From the NCBI RefSeq assembly GCF_009865135.1, contig NZ_WWGH01000002.1:1984001-2048000 (forward strand): a DNA stretch of 64,000 bases. Direction: 5' to 3'. The stretch is from Streptomyces sp. SID8374 (GTDB taxonomy: Bacteria; Actinomycetota; Actinomycetes; Streptomycetales; Streptomycetaceae). The translations under genes and the position numbers were made by a program. The notes under the pieces are model-generated. The model made no database searches, was not told the DNA's origin, and saw nothing but the letters and a program-made list of their open reading frames with translations. Positions 44,273 to 52,945 of this stretch are shown piece by piece (position 1 is the stretch's first letter; the number at the start of each line of letters is the position of its first letter).

Positions 44273-45876
44273 CCGGAGGCCACCGTCGCCCGCAGCGCCA
44301 CCTTGTCGATCTTGCCCACCGGGGTCCGGGGCAGCACCGGCAGCTCGCGGACCTCGTCGGGCAGCTTGAACGCGGCCAGCCCCTTCCCGGCCAGATACCG
44401 CTTGATCTCCACCAGCGTGGGCGCCCGCTCCGCCTGATGGCCGGGCACCACGAACGCCAGGACGGCCTCGCCGAGTCCGGCATCCGGCCGGGCCACCACC
44501 GCCGCGTCGTCGATCGCCTCGTGGCTGCGCAGATGCCCCTCGATCTCGTCGGCCGACACCTTTTCCCCGCCCCGGTTGATCACATCCTTGGCGCGGCCGA
44601 CGATCACCAGGTTGCCCTCGGGTGTGAGCCGGGCCAGGTCGCCGGTGCGGAAGAAGCCGTCGGGGGTGAAAGAGGCGCGGTTCGCCTCGGGCGCGTTCCA
44701 GTAGCCGTTGATGGTGTACGGCCCGCGCGTGACCAGCTCGCCCACCGTGCCCGCCGGAACGTCACGCAACTCCTCGTCGACCAGGCGGAGTTCGTCGAGA
44801 TCGGAGAGCGGCCGTCCCTCGGTGCCGTGCACCACCTCCTCCGGATCGTCGAGGCGGGTGTAGGTGAGCAGCCCCTCGCCGATGCCGAACCAGTTGGTGA
44901 TCCGGCAGTTGAGCGCGGACTGCGTACGGCCCGCCGCCTGCTGGTCGAACTTGGAGCTGCCGACCTGGAGGACGACCCGTTTCATGTCGACGGGCCGGGT
45001 CGCGGCGGCCCGGGACCACAGGGCCGCGAGGGCGGGCACCACGGTGGTGTGGGTGACGCCCTCCTTCTCGACCAGCGGGAACACCTCGTCGGGGGAGGGG
45101 CTCGCGGCCAGGACCGCCTTGCCGCCCACCAGCAGCGCGCCGAGCACCCCCGGGCACCCCAGGGCCGCGTTGTGCGCCGCCGGGTTCGCGGCCAGATAGA
45201 CGCTGTCGGCGCCGAACTCCAGGGCCTGCGCACAGGCGGCGATGTTGAAGAGGTAGTCGTCGTGCGTACGGGGGATCAGCTTGGGCTTCCCGGTGCTGCC
45301 GCCGCTGAGCAGCAGGAACGCCACGCCCGACGGATCGACGTCCGGCAGCGGTACGTTCCCGGCGCCCCGGGCGCGTACCCGGTCCAGCGACAGCAGCTCC
45401 TGGCCGTCGCCCGCCACGATCACGGTGCGCACCCCGGACAGGGCGGCCGCGTGGCGGGCGAGGGTGCGGTAGTCGAAGCCCAGGAAGCGGTCGGCGGTCA
45501 GGTAGCCGACCGCGTCGGAGGCCGCGATCAGGTGCCGTACCTCGCTGTCCCGGTGCCCCGGCAGCGCGAGCACCGGGATGATGCCCGCCCGGAACATCCC
45601 CACCGTGACGGTGAGGAACTCGATGACGTTCGGCAGCTGGACCACCACCCGGTCCCCAGGGTTCACCCCCTCGGCCAGCAGCCCACGCGCGATCTCGTCG
45701 GCTTCGGCGCGCACCTCGCCGTGGGTGATACGGCGCCTGCGGTCCACGGCGGCGGTCCGGTCGGGGGCGGTTCCGGCCGCGGCGGTCAGCGCGTCGCCCA
45801 GCGGTACCCCCCGCCAGATCCCGGCGGCCCGGTAGCGGGCGGCGTCCTCGTCGCTCCACGGCGTGAACTCATCCAT
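44269..45876 (-). CDS. Aryl acid-AMP ligase (DhbE/PchD family) with atypical pocket
   Basis: A 535-aa stand-alone adenylating enzyme of the DhbE/EntE/YbtE type, which activates an aryl acid and loads it on a carrier to start NRPS assembly. Typical are LLLSGGSTGKPKLIPRTHDDY, FGIGEGLLTYTRLDD, NGYWN, the FRTGDLARL core and the C-terminal catalytic K in TPVGKIDK. Pocket residues aligned by eye are N-A-G-T-Q-G-W-L-T. DHB enzymes read NYSAQGVVN and salicylate enzymes NFCAQGVLN, so the leading Asn and the Q-G are kept but the ring-facing residues differ, including a bulky Trp. It may take an unusual aryl or heteroaryl acid. It forms an operon with the PPTase. Confidence 0.88.
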   Translation of the reverse strand: MDEFTPWSDEDAARYRAAGIWRGVPLGDALTAAAGTAPDRTAAVDRRRRITHGEVRAEADEIARGLLAEGVNPGDRVVVQLPNVIEFLTVTVGMFRAGIIPVLALPGHRDSEVRHLIAASDAVGYLTADRFLGFDYRTLARHAAALSGVRTVIVAGDGQELLSLDRVRARGAGNVPLPDVDPSGVAFLLLSGGSTGKPKLIPRTHDDYLFNIAACAQALEFGADSVYLAANPAAHNAALGCPGVLGALLVGGKAVLAASPSPDEVFPLVEKEGVTHTTVVPALAALWSRAAATRPVDMKRVVLQVGSSKFDQQAAGRTQSALNCRITNWFGIGEGLLTYTRLDDPEEVVHGTEGRPLSDLDELRLVDEELRDVPAGTVGELVTRGPYTINGYWNAPEANRASFTPDGFFRTGDLARLTPEGNLVIVGRAKDVINRGGEKVSADEIEGHLRSHEAIDDAAVVARPDAGLGEAVLAFVVPGHQAERAPTLVEIKRYLAGKGLAAFKLPDEVRELPVLPRTPVGKIDKVALRATVASG

Positions 45877-46023
45877 GGGCGCCAGTGTTCCGGGCCGCCC
45901 CGCCGGGACGCCGGGGACGAACAGAGCCGTGAAAGAGACGACGGCCGCCCGGGCGATCGCTCCTAGTGTCACCAGCGTCGCCGGGCGGATTCCGGTCCCC
46001 GGCGCCCCGCTAAGGAGTGGTAG
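45877..46023. promoter_or_regulatory. Divergent promoter region, ligase/PPTase versus FAAL operon
   Basis: 147 bp between the start codons of the aryl-AMP ligase and the FAAL. AAGGAG lies before the FAAL ATG. It must hold promoters for both arms of the cluster; no repeat was evident. Confidence 0.45.
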
Positions 46024-47700
46024 ATGAGCCGACCCCACACGCTGAGCTGGCTCGACGCGCCCCGCGACGACACCGGGGTGGAGATGTTCGACGAGGCGTC
46101 CAGCGTCTACCGGCCCTACTCCGAGATCGCCGCCACCGCGATCCGGATCTCGGGCGGGCTGATCGAGGAGGGCGTGCCCCGTGGGGCCATCGTGCCGTTG
46201 CTCTGCTCCACCGGCCCCGAACTGATCGCCGCCTTCTACGGTGTCCAGGCCGCCGGATGCGTCGTGAGCGTCCTGGCACCGCCCACCCGGGTCTCCGGCG
46301 AGGCCGGCCGCGACCACATCCGCGCCGTCGTCACCGCCGTGGCCGCCGACACCGTGGTCGTGGAAGCCGTCCACCACGACCACCTGGTGGACGTACTCGC
46401 CGAGGCCGGGCTGCGTACCCGCGTACTGCTCCTGGAACAGCTCGCCGCCGCCGACCCTGGGCGCCGCGCCCCGGACGACCGCGCGCTCGTCCAGTTCACC
46501 TCGGGCAGCTCCGGACGGCCGCGCGGGGTGCAGGTCGGCCACGCCGCACTCGACGCGAACACCGCCGCGATCCGCGCCTGGGAGAAGGCCGGACCCGACG
46601 ACTCCTGGTGCTCCTGGCTGCCGATGCACCACGACATGGGACTCATCGGCTGCCTGGTGGTGCCGGTCTCGGGCAACAACCGCCTGGCCGTGTGCAGGCC
46701 CGAGACCTTCCTGCGCCATCCACTGGCCTACGTCACACGCTTCGACGCCACACGGGTGGCCCAGCCCGCCACGATCACCGCCACCCCGGCCTTCGGTCTC
46801 CAGCGCATCGTGGACCGGATCGGCCCCGCCGACCTCGAAGGCGCCGACCTCTCCCGTACCCGGGCCGTGATCGTCGCGGCCGAACGCGTCGACCCCGCAC
46901 TCGTGGGCCGTTTCACCGACCTGATGCGGCCGCACGGGCTGGCACCGGCCGCCCTCACCCCGGCCTACGGCCTGGCCGAGAGCACCCTCGCCGTCACCGG
47001 CGTACCGGTCGACCGGACCCCGCGCGTGGTCCGGGTGCACCGGGACGACCTGCGGGTGGGGGCGGAGGTGCGCCTCCTGGCCGACGCCCCGGAGCACGAC
47101 CGGACCCACGAGACCGTCCAGGTGATCGGCTGCGGGGAGGCGCTGGAGGGCCTGTCGGTGCAGGTGACCGGCGACGACGGGCGGCCGCTGCCCGAAGGCC
47201 ACGTCGGCGAACTGGTCGTCACCGGAACCTCGCTGGCCGACGGCTACCTCGCGGCGGCCCCCGGCTCGGGCACCGCGTTCGAGGACGGCCGGCTCCTCAC
47301 CCGGGACATCGCCTTCGAGCTGGACGGCGAGTTCTACGTACTGGGCCGGCTCGGCGACAGCGTCAAGGTCAACGCCCGTTCCCTCTTCGCCGAGGACGTC
47401 GAGTTGATGCTCGGGCAGGCCGGACTCAACCTGAGCAGGGTCTGCGTCGTGCTGGGCGAGGCCGGCGGCCGGCCGCACGCGGTGGCGGTGCTCGAGGACC
47501 TCGGCACCCGCGCCGCCGGAGTGGCCGGAGAAGTGCTCGCCGCCGCCTGCCCCGGCACCCGCAGACACGTCGCCCAGGTGCCGCGTGGCGCGATCCCGCG
47601 CACCAGCAGCGGCAAGAGCCGCCGCCGGCAGCTGTGGCAGCGCCTCAGCCAGGAGCACGCCTTCGACGCGGTGCCCACCGCCACCGACACACCTGCCTGA
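46024..47700 (+). CDS. Fatty acyl-AMP ligase-like enzyme (FAAL)
   Basis: A 558-aa ANL-family enzyme. FAALs adenylate an acyl group and pass it to an ACP rather than CoA. The phosphate loop is QFTSGSSGRPRGV, the FAAL-type motif SWLPMHHDMGLIGCL is present, AYGLAESTLAV follows, and the C-terminal lysine region PRTSSGKSRRRQL is intact. It is somewhat shorter than the roughly 580-aa mycobacterial FAALs. The gene heads a rightward operon with an ACP 23 bp downstream, its obvious partner. A fatty acyl or other acid is therefore loaded on a carrier in this cluster, an unusual feature for a pyochelin-like locus; substrate unknown. Confidence 0.85.
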   Translation: MSRPHTLSWLDAPRDDTGVEMFDEASSVYRPYSEIAATAIRISGGLIEEGVPRGAIVPLLCSTGPELIAAFYGVQAAGCVVSVLAPPTRVSGEAGRDHIRAVVTAVAADTVVVEAVHHDHLVDVLAEAGLRTRVLLLEQLAAADPGRRAPDDRALVQFTSGSSGRPRGVQVGHAALDANTAAIRAWEKAGPDDSWCSWLPMHHDMGLIGCLVVPVSGNNRLAVCRPETFLRHPLAYVTRFDATRVAQPATITATPAFGLQRIVDRIGPADLEGADLSRTRAVIVAAERVDPALVGRFTDLMRPHGLAPAALTPAYGLAESTLAVTGVPVDRTPRVVRVHRDDLRVGAEVRLLADAPEHDRTHETVQVIGCGEALEGLSVQVTGDDGRPLPEGHVGELVVTGTSLADGYLAAAPGSGTAFEDGRLLTRDIAFELDGEFYVLGRLGDSVKVNARSLFAEDVELMLGQAGLNLSRVCVVLGEAGGRPHAVAVLEDLGTRAAGVAGEVLAAACPGTRRHVAQVPRGAIPRTSSGKSRRRQLWQRLSQEHAFDAVPTATDTPA

Positions 47701-47723
47701 CCGGCCCGAGAACAGGAGAACCC

Positions 47724-47993
47724 ATGTCCTACTCCAGTGCAGAGGTGCGCGAGACCGTGCTCGCGATCATCGAACAACTCGCCCCCGAACGGGAGCGGTT
47801 CGACGCGGGAAGAGACATGCGCCTGGTCGAGGACCTCGGCTTCCACTCCCTGGCCCTGCTGGAGATGGCGTTCGCGATCGAGGACGACTTCGACCTCCCG
47901 CCGATCGACGAGAAGACCGGCCGCTCCATCCGGACCACGGAGCAGGTACTCGCCTACGTCCTGAGCCAGGTGGAGGTCAGGACCCCGTCGTGA
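47724..47993 (+). CDS. Acyl carrier protein
   Basis: An 89-aa stand-alone carrier protein. The pantetheine attachment Ser is S42 in DLGFHSLALLEMA, with Phe-His replacing the usual Leu-Asp before the Ser. Four-helix pattern and acidic character fit an ACP. The gene is preceded by AGGAG and sits 23 bp after the FAAL and 42 bp before the ABC exporter ATPase. It should receive the acyl adenylate from the FAAL after activation by the cluster PPTase. It could alternatively serve as an aryl carrier for the separate aryl-AMP ligase. Confidence 0.9.
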   Translation: MSYSSAEVRETVLAIIEQLAPERERFDAGRDMRLVEDLGFHSLALLEMAFAIEDDFDLPPIDEKTGRSIRTTEQVLAYVLSQVEVRTPS

Positions 47994-48035
47994 TCGCCAC
48001 CACCGACCCGAGCACGACGTGACGAAGGAGCCACG

Positions 48036-48974
48036 ATGACCGAGGCGATCGCCCTGACGGACCTCACCAAGCGATTCGGTGAACACACTGCACTCGACCA
48101 GGTGTCGCTGCGGATACCGACCGGAACCGTGGTGGGCCTGCTCGGCCCCAACGGCGCGGGCAAGACCACCCTGATCAACTGCCTCACCACACTGCTGCGC
48201 CCCGACGGCGGCACCATCCGCGTCCTCGGCCACGACCCCGGGGCCGAACCGTCCCTGGTCCGCGCCAACATCGCCGTCACCGGGCAGTTCGCCGCCCTCG
48301 ACGAGCAGATCAGCCCGCACGAGAACCTGGTGTTCTTCGGCCGGCTGCTCGGGCTGAGCCGGGGCGGGGCGCAGCAGCGGGCGGGGGAGATGCTGGAGCG
48401 CTTCGAGCTGAGCGAGGCGGCCCGCGCCCCGGTGGGCTACCTCTCCGGCGGTATGCGCCGCCGACTCGACCTGGCGGTCAGCCTGGTCGTGCCCCGGCCC
48501 GTGCTCGTACTCGACGAACCGACCACGGGCCTGGACCCGCGCAGCCGCAAGCTCCTGTGGGACATGGTCCGGGACGAGGCCGCGCGCGGCGTGGCCGTCC
48601 TGCTCACCACGCAGTACCTGGAGGAGGCCGACCAGCTCGCCGACCGCATCGTCGTCATCGACAAGGGCAAGGTCCTCGCGGACGGCTCCTCCGACGAGCT
48701 CAAGCGCGAGGTGGGCGGCGTCATGTGCCGGCTCACCATGACCAGCGGCGCCGACACCGAGGCGGTCCGCCTCGCCCTCAGCGACCTGCCGGGCGTCGCC
48801 ACCGAGGGCGACAAGGTCACCGTACCCATGTCGCAGCCGGAGGACCTCGGTACGGTCATCGGCCGGGTGGACCGGACCGGGCTGCGGATCGCCGACATCG
48901 AGGTGACCCGGCCGACGCTGGACGAGGTCTTCTTCGCGCTCACCGAGCCGCTGGAGAAGGAGGCCACCCGATGA
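48036..48974 (+). CDS. ABC exporter ATPase (DrrA-like)
   Basis: A 312-aa ATPase of the daunorubicin-resistance DrrA type. Walker A is GPNGAGKTT at 37-45, the signature is YLSGGMRRRLDLAVSL, and Walker B is VLVLDEPTTGLDP; the C-terminal extension typical of DrrA follows the nucleotide-binding domain. It overlaps the first permease gene by four bases and works with two ABC-2 permeases to export the product or confer self-resistance. Confidence 0.95.
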   Translation: MTEAIALTDLTKRFGEHTALDQVSLRIPTGTVVGLLGPNGAGKTTLINCLTTLLRPDGGTIRVLGHDPGAEPSLVRANIAVTGQFAALDEQISPHENLVFFGRLLGLSRGGAQQRAGEMLERFELSEAARAPVGYLSGGMRRRLDLAVSLVVPRPVLVLDEPTTGLDPRSRKLLWDMVRDEAARGVAVLLTTQYLEEADQLADRIVVIDKGKVLADGSSDELKREVGGVMCRLTMTSGADTEAVRLALSDLPGVATEGDKVTVPMSQPEDLGTVIGRVDRTGLRIADIEVTRPTLDEVFFALTEPLEKEATR

Positions 48975-49789
48975 GCGCCACGTCCGAACTCGCCACCCGG
49001 CCCGGCACCCCGCCGGCCCCGGGGAAGCCACCCGGCTGGCGCCACGACTTCCAGGTCCTCTTCGACCGGGTGCGCGCCCGCTCCTTCTCACGCGGCGGCC
49101 TGGTCGCCACCGTGGTGCAGCCCCTGCTCTTCTACGCCATCTTCTACTGCACCTTCGCCGGGATGCTGGACGAGCGGGGCATCGGCTTCGGCCGCTTCGT
49201 GACCGCCACCGTCCTGGTCCAGGCGCTGATGTTCGTGGCCATCGGGAGCGCCACCGAGCTCTCCGCCGACCGCACCAGCGGCGTCTTCGCCCGGCTGCTC
49301 ACCAGCCCGGTCGACATGCGGGCGATGAGCCTGGCCCACCTGACGGTGGTGGCCTTGCAGGGCTTGCTGTGCACGGTCGTGATCACCCTCACCGGGCACC
49401 TGGCGGGCTTCCGCTTCGACCGCGGTGTGCTCGCCGCCCTCGGGTTCGTCGTGGTCGCCGTGGCCTTCGCCGTGGCCCTGTCGCTGGCCACGGCCACCAT
49501 CGCCCTGCGCATCCGCAACGCCGAGGCGCTCAGCGCGGTGCTCCACCTCCCGTACCTGCCGCTGCTGGTGCTCTCCACCGGCTTCGTCGAGGCCGACCTC
49601 TTCCCCGGCTGGCTCCAGCCGATCGTCGCCGCCTCACCGGTCTCCGGGGTGATCGACACGCTGCGCGCCCTCTCGACCGCCGAGCTGACCTGGAGCGCGA
49701 CGCTGCCCGGCCTGGCCTGGCTGGCGGGGCTCATCGCCCTCTTCTCATGGACCACGACCGCCGCGTTCAGGAAGGTGGCCATCCGATGA
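48971..49789 (+). CDS. ABC-2 type permease (DrrB-like), first
   Basis: A 272-aa inner-membrane protein with six predicted membrane segments and the ABC-2 layout; a cytoplasmic N-terminal stretch of about 45 residues precedes GGLVATVVQPLLFYAIFYC. The conserved ASPVSGVIDTLRALS region lies near the end. It overlaps both the ATPase gene and the second permease gene by four bases each (ATGA), so the three form one exporter. Confidence 0.93.
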   Translation: MSATSELATRPGTPPAPGKPPGWRHDFQVLFDRVRARSFSRGGLVATVVQPLLFYAIFYCTFAGMLDERGIGFGRFVTATVLVQALMFVAIGSATELSADRTSGVFARLLTSPVDMRAMSLAHLTVVALQGLLCTVVITLTGHLAGFRFDRGVLAALGFVVVAVAFAVALSLATATIALRIRNAEALSAVLHLPYLPLLVLSTGFVEADLFPGWLQPIVAASPVSGVIDTLRALSTAELTWSATLPGLAWLAGLIALFSWTTTAAFRKVAIR

Positions 49790-50616
49790 GCGTGCAGACG
49801 CCCGGACCGATCGCACCGACGGTGGCGCCGTCCCCCTCGCCCGAACCGACCACGCTGCTCGGTGCCTCCGCGATCATCGGCGGCCGGGTGATCCGGCAGT
49901 TCGTCCGCAACCGGATGATGATCATCGTCACCGTCGCCTTCCCGCTGCTCCAACTCTTCATGCTGCTGGCCGCCTTCAGCGTGCTGGTGCGCGACACCCA
50001 GGACGTCGACTACGTACGGCGGCTGGCCCCGCTGATCGTGCTCACCACGGCGTTCTCCTCGATCCTCACCACCGCGATCGCCCTGTGGAGCGACATCCGC
50101 AGCGGGGTCTTCGACCGGCTGCGCGCGATGCCGCTGGACATGCGGGCCTACGTGTTCGGGCGGATCGGCGGCGACTTCGTACGGATCATGGGCGTCGCCG
50201 TCCTGGTCACCCTGGTCGCCCACACGGTCGGCTTCCGGTTCTCCCAGGGGCCGATCGCCGTGCTCGGCTTCTTCGGGATCGTGGCCCTGTTCGGGATGAT
50301 GTGCAGCGCGCTGGCGGTCGCCGTCGCGCTCGTCGCCCAGCACCCCGGCATCATCGTGCGCTACGTCCAGATGCCCACGCTCGTCCTGACGTTGATGTCC
50401 AGCGGCTATGTGCCCCTGGAGGCCTTCCCGGAGTGGATCCGCCCGGCGGTGAGCGCCAACCCGGTCTCCCTGGCCGCCGACGCGCTGACCGGGCTCTCCT
50501 CCCAGCAGGCGCTGACAGCGCCGGTGCTCGGCACGGCCGCCTGGACGATCGGCATCACGGTCGTGTGCACCGTCGTGGCCACACGCCGCTTCACGGCGCT
50601 GATGAGGCGTGGCTGA
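49786..50616 (+). CDS. ABC-2 type permease (DrrB-like), second
   Basis: A 276-aa membrane permease related to the one just upstream, with six hydrophobic segments, the DVDYVRRLAPLIVLTTAFSS stretch and the DrrB-like closing region SANPVSLAADALTGLSS. The two permeases probably form a heterodimer with the DrrA-like ATPase. The stop is three bases from the next gene, a flavoenzyme, which suggests one long rightward transcript from the FAAL to the hydrolase. Confidence 0.93.
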   Translation: MSVQTPGPIAPTVAPSPSPEPTTLLGASAIIGGRVIRQFVRNRMMIIVTVAFPLLQLFMLLAAFSVLVRDTQDVDYVRRLAPLIVLTTAFSSILTTAIALWSDIRSGVFDRLRAMPLDMRAYVFGRIGGDFVRIMGVAVLVTLVAHTVGFRFSQGPIAVLGFFGIVALFGMMCSALAVAVALVAQHPGIIVRYVQMPTLVLTLMSSGYVPLEAFPEWIRPAVSANPVSLAADALTGLSSQQALTAPVLGTAAWTIGITVVCTVVATRRFTALMRRG

Positions 50617-50618
50617 CC

Positions 50619-51983
50619 ATGGCGGACATCGTGGTGCTGGGCGCCGGGGTGGCCGGCCTCGGGCTGGCCGCCTTCGCCGCCCGCCGCGGACACCGGGTCA
50701 CGCTCGCCGAGCGGGACGGCCCGCCCCCGGAGGGCGGCGCCCACACCGAGGTGGCCGACTGGGAGCGGCGCGGGGTGCCGCACGCCCGCCAGGGGCACGC
50801 CCTGCTCGGCCTGGGCATCGGCGTGCTGCGCCAGGAGTGCCCCGAGGTGCTGGCCGACCTGACCGGCCGGGGCGCGGTGCCCGTGACCCTGGAGACGGGG
50901 GGCGGTGACCTCGGCCTGCTGAGCCGCCGGCTGGTCTTCGAGGCCGCGCTGCGGCGCCGGGTTGCCGCCGATCCGGCGGTCACGCTGCTGCACGACAAGG
51001 TGACCGGCCTGCTCTCGGCCGGGGCGCCGAACGGTGTGCCACAGGTGTACGGGGTCCGCCTCGCCGAGACCGGGGATGTGGCCGCCGATGTGGTGCTGGA
51101 CGCCACCGGCCGCCGGTCCACCGCCGCCGCCTGGCTCACCGCCATCGGCGGCACCGCACCCCGCGAGACGGCCCAGGCCTGCGGATTCTCCTACATCGCC
51201 CAGGAGTTCGCGCTCGGCGAGGGCCGCCGCTTCCCGTCCCTGCGGGCCCCGGTCGTGTACGAACTCGACTTCGCCACCGTGCTCGCCTTCCCGGGCGACA
51301 ACGGCCGCTTCCACCTCTCCACCACCGTGGCCTCCCACGACCCCGCCCGGACCAGGCTCCTGGACCGCACCGTCTACCTCCGCTTCCTGGCCAGCGTCGC
51401 CCCGGTCCGCGACTGGCTGGACGGGGCGGCCCCGGTCGGCGACCCGATGCCGATGGCCGGCCTGGAGAACCGCTACCGGTCGCTCCAGGCCGACGGCGCC
51501 CCCCTGGTCACCGGCTTCGCGCTGGTGGGCGACGCGTGCGTCCAGACCAACCCCACCTTCGGCCGAGGTGTCTCCCTCGGCCTGGCCCACGCCCGTACCG
51601 TCGCCGACCAGCTGGACCGACTCGACCAGGAGCCGGCCGCCTGGGCGACGGAGACCCACGAGGCGACCGACCGGTGCCTGGGGCAGTGGTTCGAGCAGCA
51701 GGTCGCCACCGACGCGGCCCGGCTCGCCGAACTCGCCGAAGGACCGCACGACGAATCGCTGACCGCCCGCGTCCTCACCGCCCTGGCCGTCCTGCGCGAG
51801 GACGACGAGCACATCCGTACCGCCGCCGAGCGGGTCTACCACATGCTGCTCACCCCCGCGGAGCTGATGGCGGACCGCAAGGTGGCCCGCCGGGTGCTCG
51901 CCTTCCTCCGCGAGCACCCCGACCTCCGACGCGACCATGTCGGACCCACCCGTCAGGACTTCGAGCGCCTGGTCGCCGGCTGA
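50619..51983 (+). CDS. FAD-dependent oxidoreductase
   Basis: A 454-aa flavoprotein with an N-terminal Rossmann motif IVVLGAGVAGLGLAAFAARRG. A GRRS-containing stretch (VVLDATGRRST) and the flavin-binding GDACVQTNPTFGRGVSLGLAHA resemble group A flavin monooxygenases and geranylgeranyl-reductase-like enzymes. The segment RGVPHARQGHALL is common in this Streptomyces subfamily. It is a likely hydroxylase or oxidase in tailoring, or in making the starter acid; the reaction is not fixed by sequence. It is co-transcribed with the exporter. Confidence 0.85.
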   Translation: MADIVVLGAGVAGLGLAAFAARRGHRVTLAERDGPPPEGGAHTEVADWERRGVPHARQGHALLGLGIGVLRQECPEVLADLTGRGAVPVTLETGGGDLGLLSRRLVFEAALRRRVAADPAVTLLHDKVTGLLSAGAPNGVPQVYGVRLAETGDVAADVVLDATGRRSTAAAWLTAIGGTAPRETAQACGFSYIAQEFALGEGRRFPSLRAPVVYELDFATVLAFPGDNGRFHLSTTVASHDPARTRLLDRTVYLRFLASVAPVRDWLDGAAPVGDPMPMAGLENRYRSLQADGAPLVTGFALVGDACVQTNPTFGRGVSLGLAHARTVADQLDRLDQEPAAWATETHEATDRCLGQWFEQQVATDAARLAELAEGPHDESLTARVLTALAVLREDDEHIRTAAERVYHMLLTPAELMADRKVARRVLAFLREHPDLRRDHVGPTRQDFERLVAG

Positions 51984-52004
51984 GCGCCCACAGAAGGGAA
52001 CACC

Positions 52005-52874
52005 ATGAAGATCACCCTGCCTACGGACGTCACGCTGAGCTACGACTTCTACGGCCCCGAGGACGGCCCCGTGGTCGTCCTCGTGCCCGGGCAGCACCAG
52101 GCGTCCCTCTTCGAGACCATGCAGGTGCCGCAGCTGACGAAGGCCGGCTACCGCGTCGTCACCTTCGACCTGCGCGGAGTCCATCCCTCCGAGGAGACCC
52201 CGCCGCCGTACACCGTGGAGCTGCTCGGACAGGACCTCGCCGCGCTCAACGAGGCGCTGGAGCTGGGGCCCTGCACCTACATCGGCTACTCGGTCGGCGC
52301 GATGATCCTGCTGGACCTCGCGATGAAGCGGCCGGACCTGATCGAGAGGGCCGCGCTCATCGGAGTGCCGTGGAAGCCCGGCAAGCTCCAGCAGGCTATC
52401 CAGGCCGAGGCGGTGGACCGGCTGAAGAACGGCCACAAGGTCCCGGCTCTGCTGGAGGGCGCGTTCCGGGCGATGTACCTGTTCGGGCCGCGCGCACTCA
52501 ACCGCGACCAGTTCATCGCGCCCTACCTGGACGGCCTGGCCGGTCTGGCGGAGTCGGGCGGCCACGGCGCCATCGGCCACGCCGAGGCGAGCACCGCCTT
52601 CCGGCCCTCCGACGAGGAAGTGGCCGAGGTCCGGGTGCCGTTGCTCGTCGTGGGGATGGAGCACGACATCGTCGCGCCCCGCCATCTGTCACGGGAGCTG
52701 GCGGACCTGATCCCCACGGCGGAGTACACCGAGATCCGCAACTGCGGGCACGCCTCGCTGCTGGAGAAGCCCACCGAGGTCAACGCGCTGGTCGCCGACT
52801 ACCTGCGCTCGGGCAAGGTCGGCGTCCCGCGCGGCTCGCGCCGCCTCTCCGAGGAGCGGCCGGAAGGTCTCTGA
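52005..52874 (+). CDS. Alpha/beta hydrolase
   Basis: A 289-aa alpha/beta-hydrolase fold protein. The nucleophile is S96 in GYSVGAM, the oxyanion region is VLVPGQHQAS, the acid is in VVGMEHDIVAP, and the catalytic His is in NCGHASLLEKP. It is the last gene of the rightward operon, 21 bp after the flavoenzyme. It could act as an esterase, a proofreading thioesterase or a C-C hydrolase. The final 20 residues are basic and outside the domain. Confidence 0.85.
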   Translation: MKITLPTDVTLSYDFYGPEDGPVVVLVPGQHQASLFETMQVPQLTKAGYRVVTFDLRGVHPSEETPPPYTVELLGQDLAALNEALELGPCTYIGYSVGAMILLDLAMKRPDLIERAALIGVPWKPGKLQQAIQAEAVDRLKNGHKVPALLEGAFRAMYLFGPRALNRDQFIAPYLDGLAGLAESGGHGAIGHAEASTAFRPSDEEVAEVRVPLLVVGMEHDIVAPRHLSRELADLIPTAEYTEIRNCGHASLLEKPTEVNALVADYLRSGKVGVPRGSRRLSEERPEGL

Positions 52875-52879
52875 GCTTC

Positions 52880-52935
52880 CCGTACGACGGCGGCTCCCGT
52901 CCCCCGCGAAGGGGACGGGAGCCGCCGTCGTACGG
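52880..52935. terminator. Perfect 25-bp bidirectional hairpin
   Basis: A perfect 25-bp inverted repeat (52880-52904 with 52911-52935) around the six-base loop CGCGAA. It lies between the convergent hydrolase and methyltransferase genes and would end transcription from both sides. Confidence 0.93.
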
Positions 52936-52945
52936 CCGCGACCGG

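Noticed and set aside
43517..45876. Salicylate-activating starter system inferred from locus type
   Set aside because: The ligase pocket does not match the salicylate code and no salicylate synthase is present in the window, so the substrate is left open.
46024..47993. FAAL-ACP pair as lipid initiator for the NRPS at 3-9.7 kb
   Set aside because: It lies more than 35 kb away, across unrelated genes, and in an operon with the thiazoline-locus exporter.
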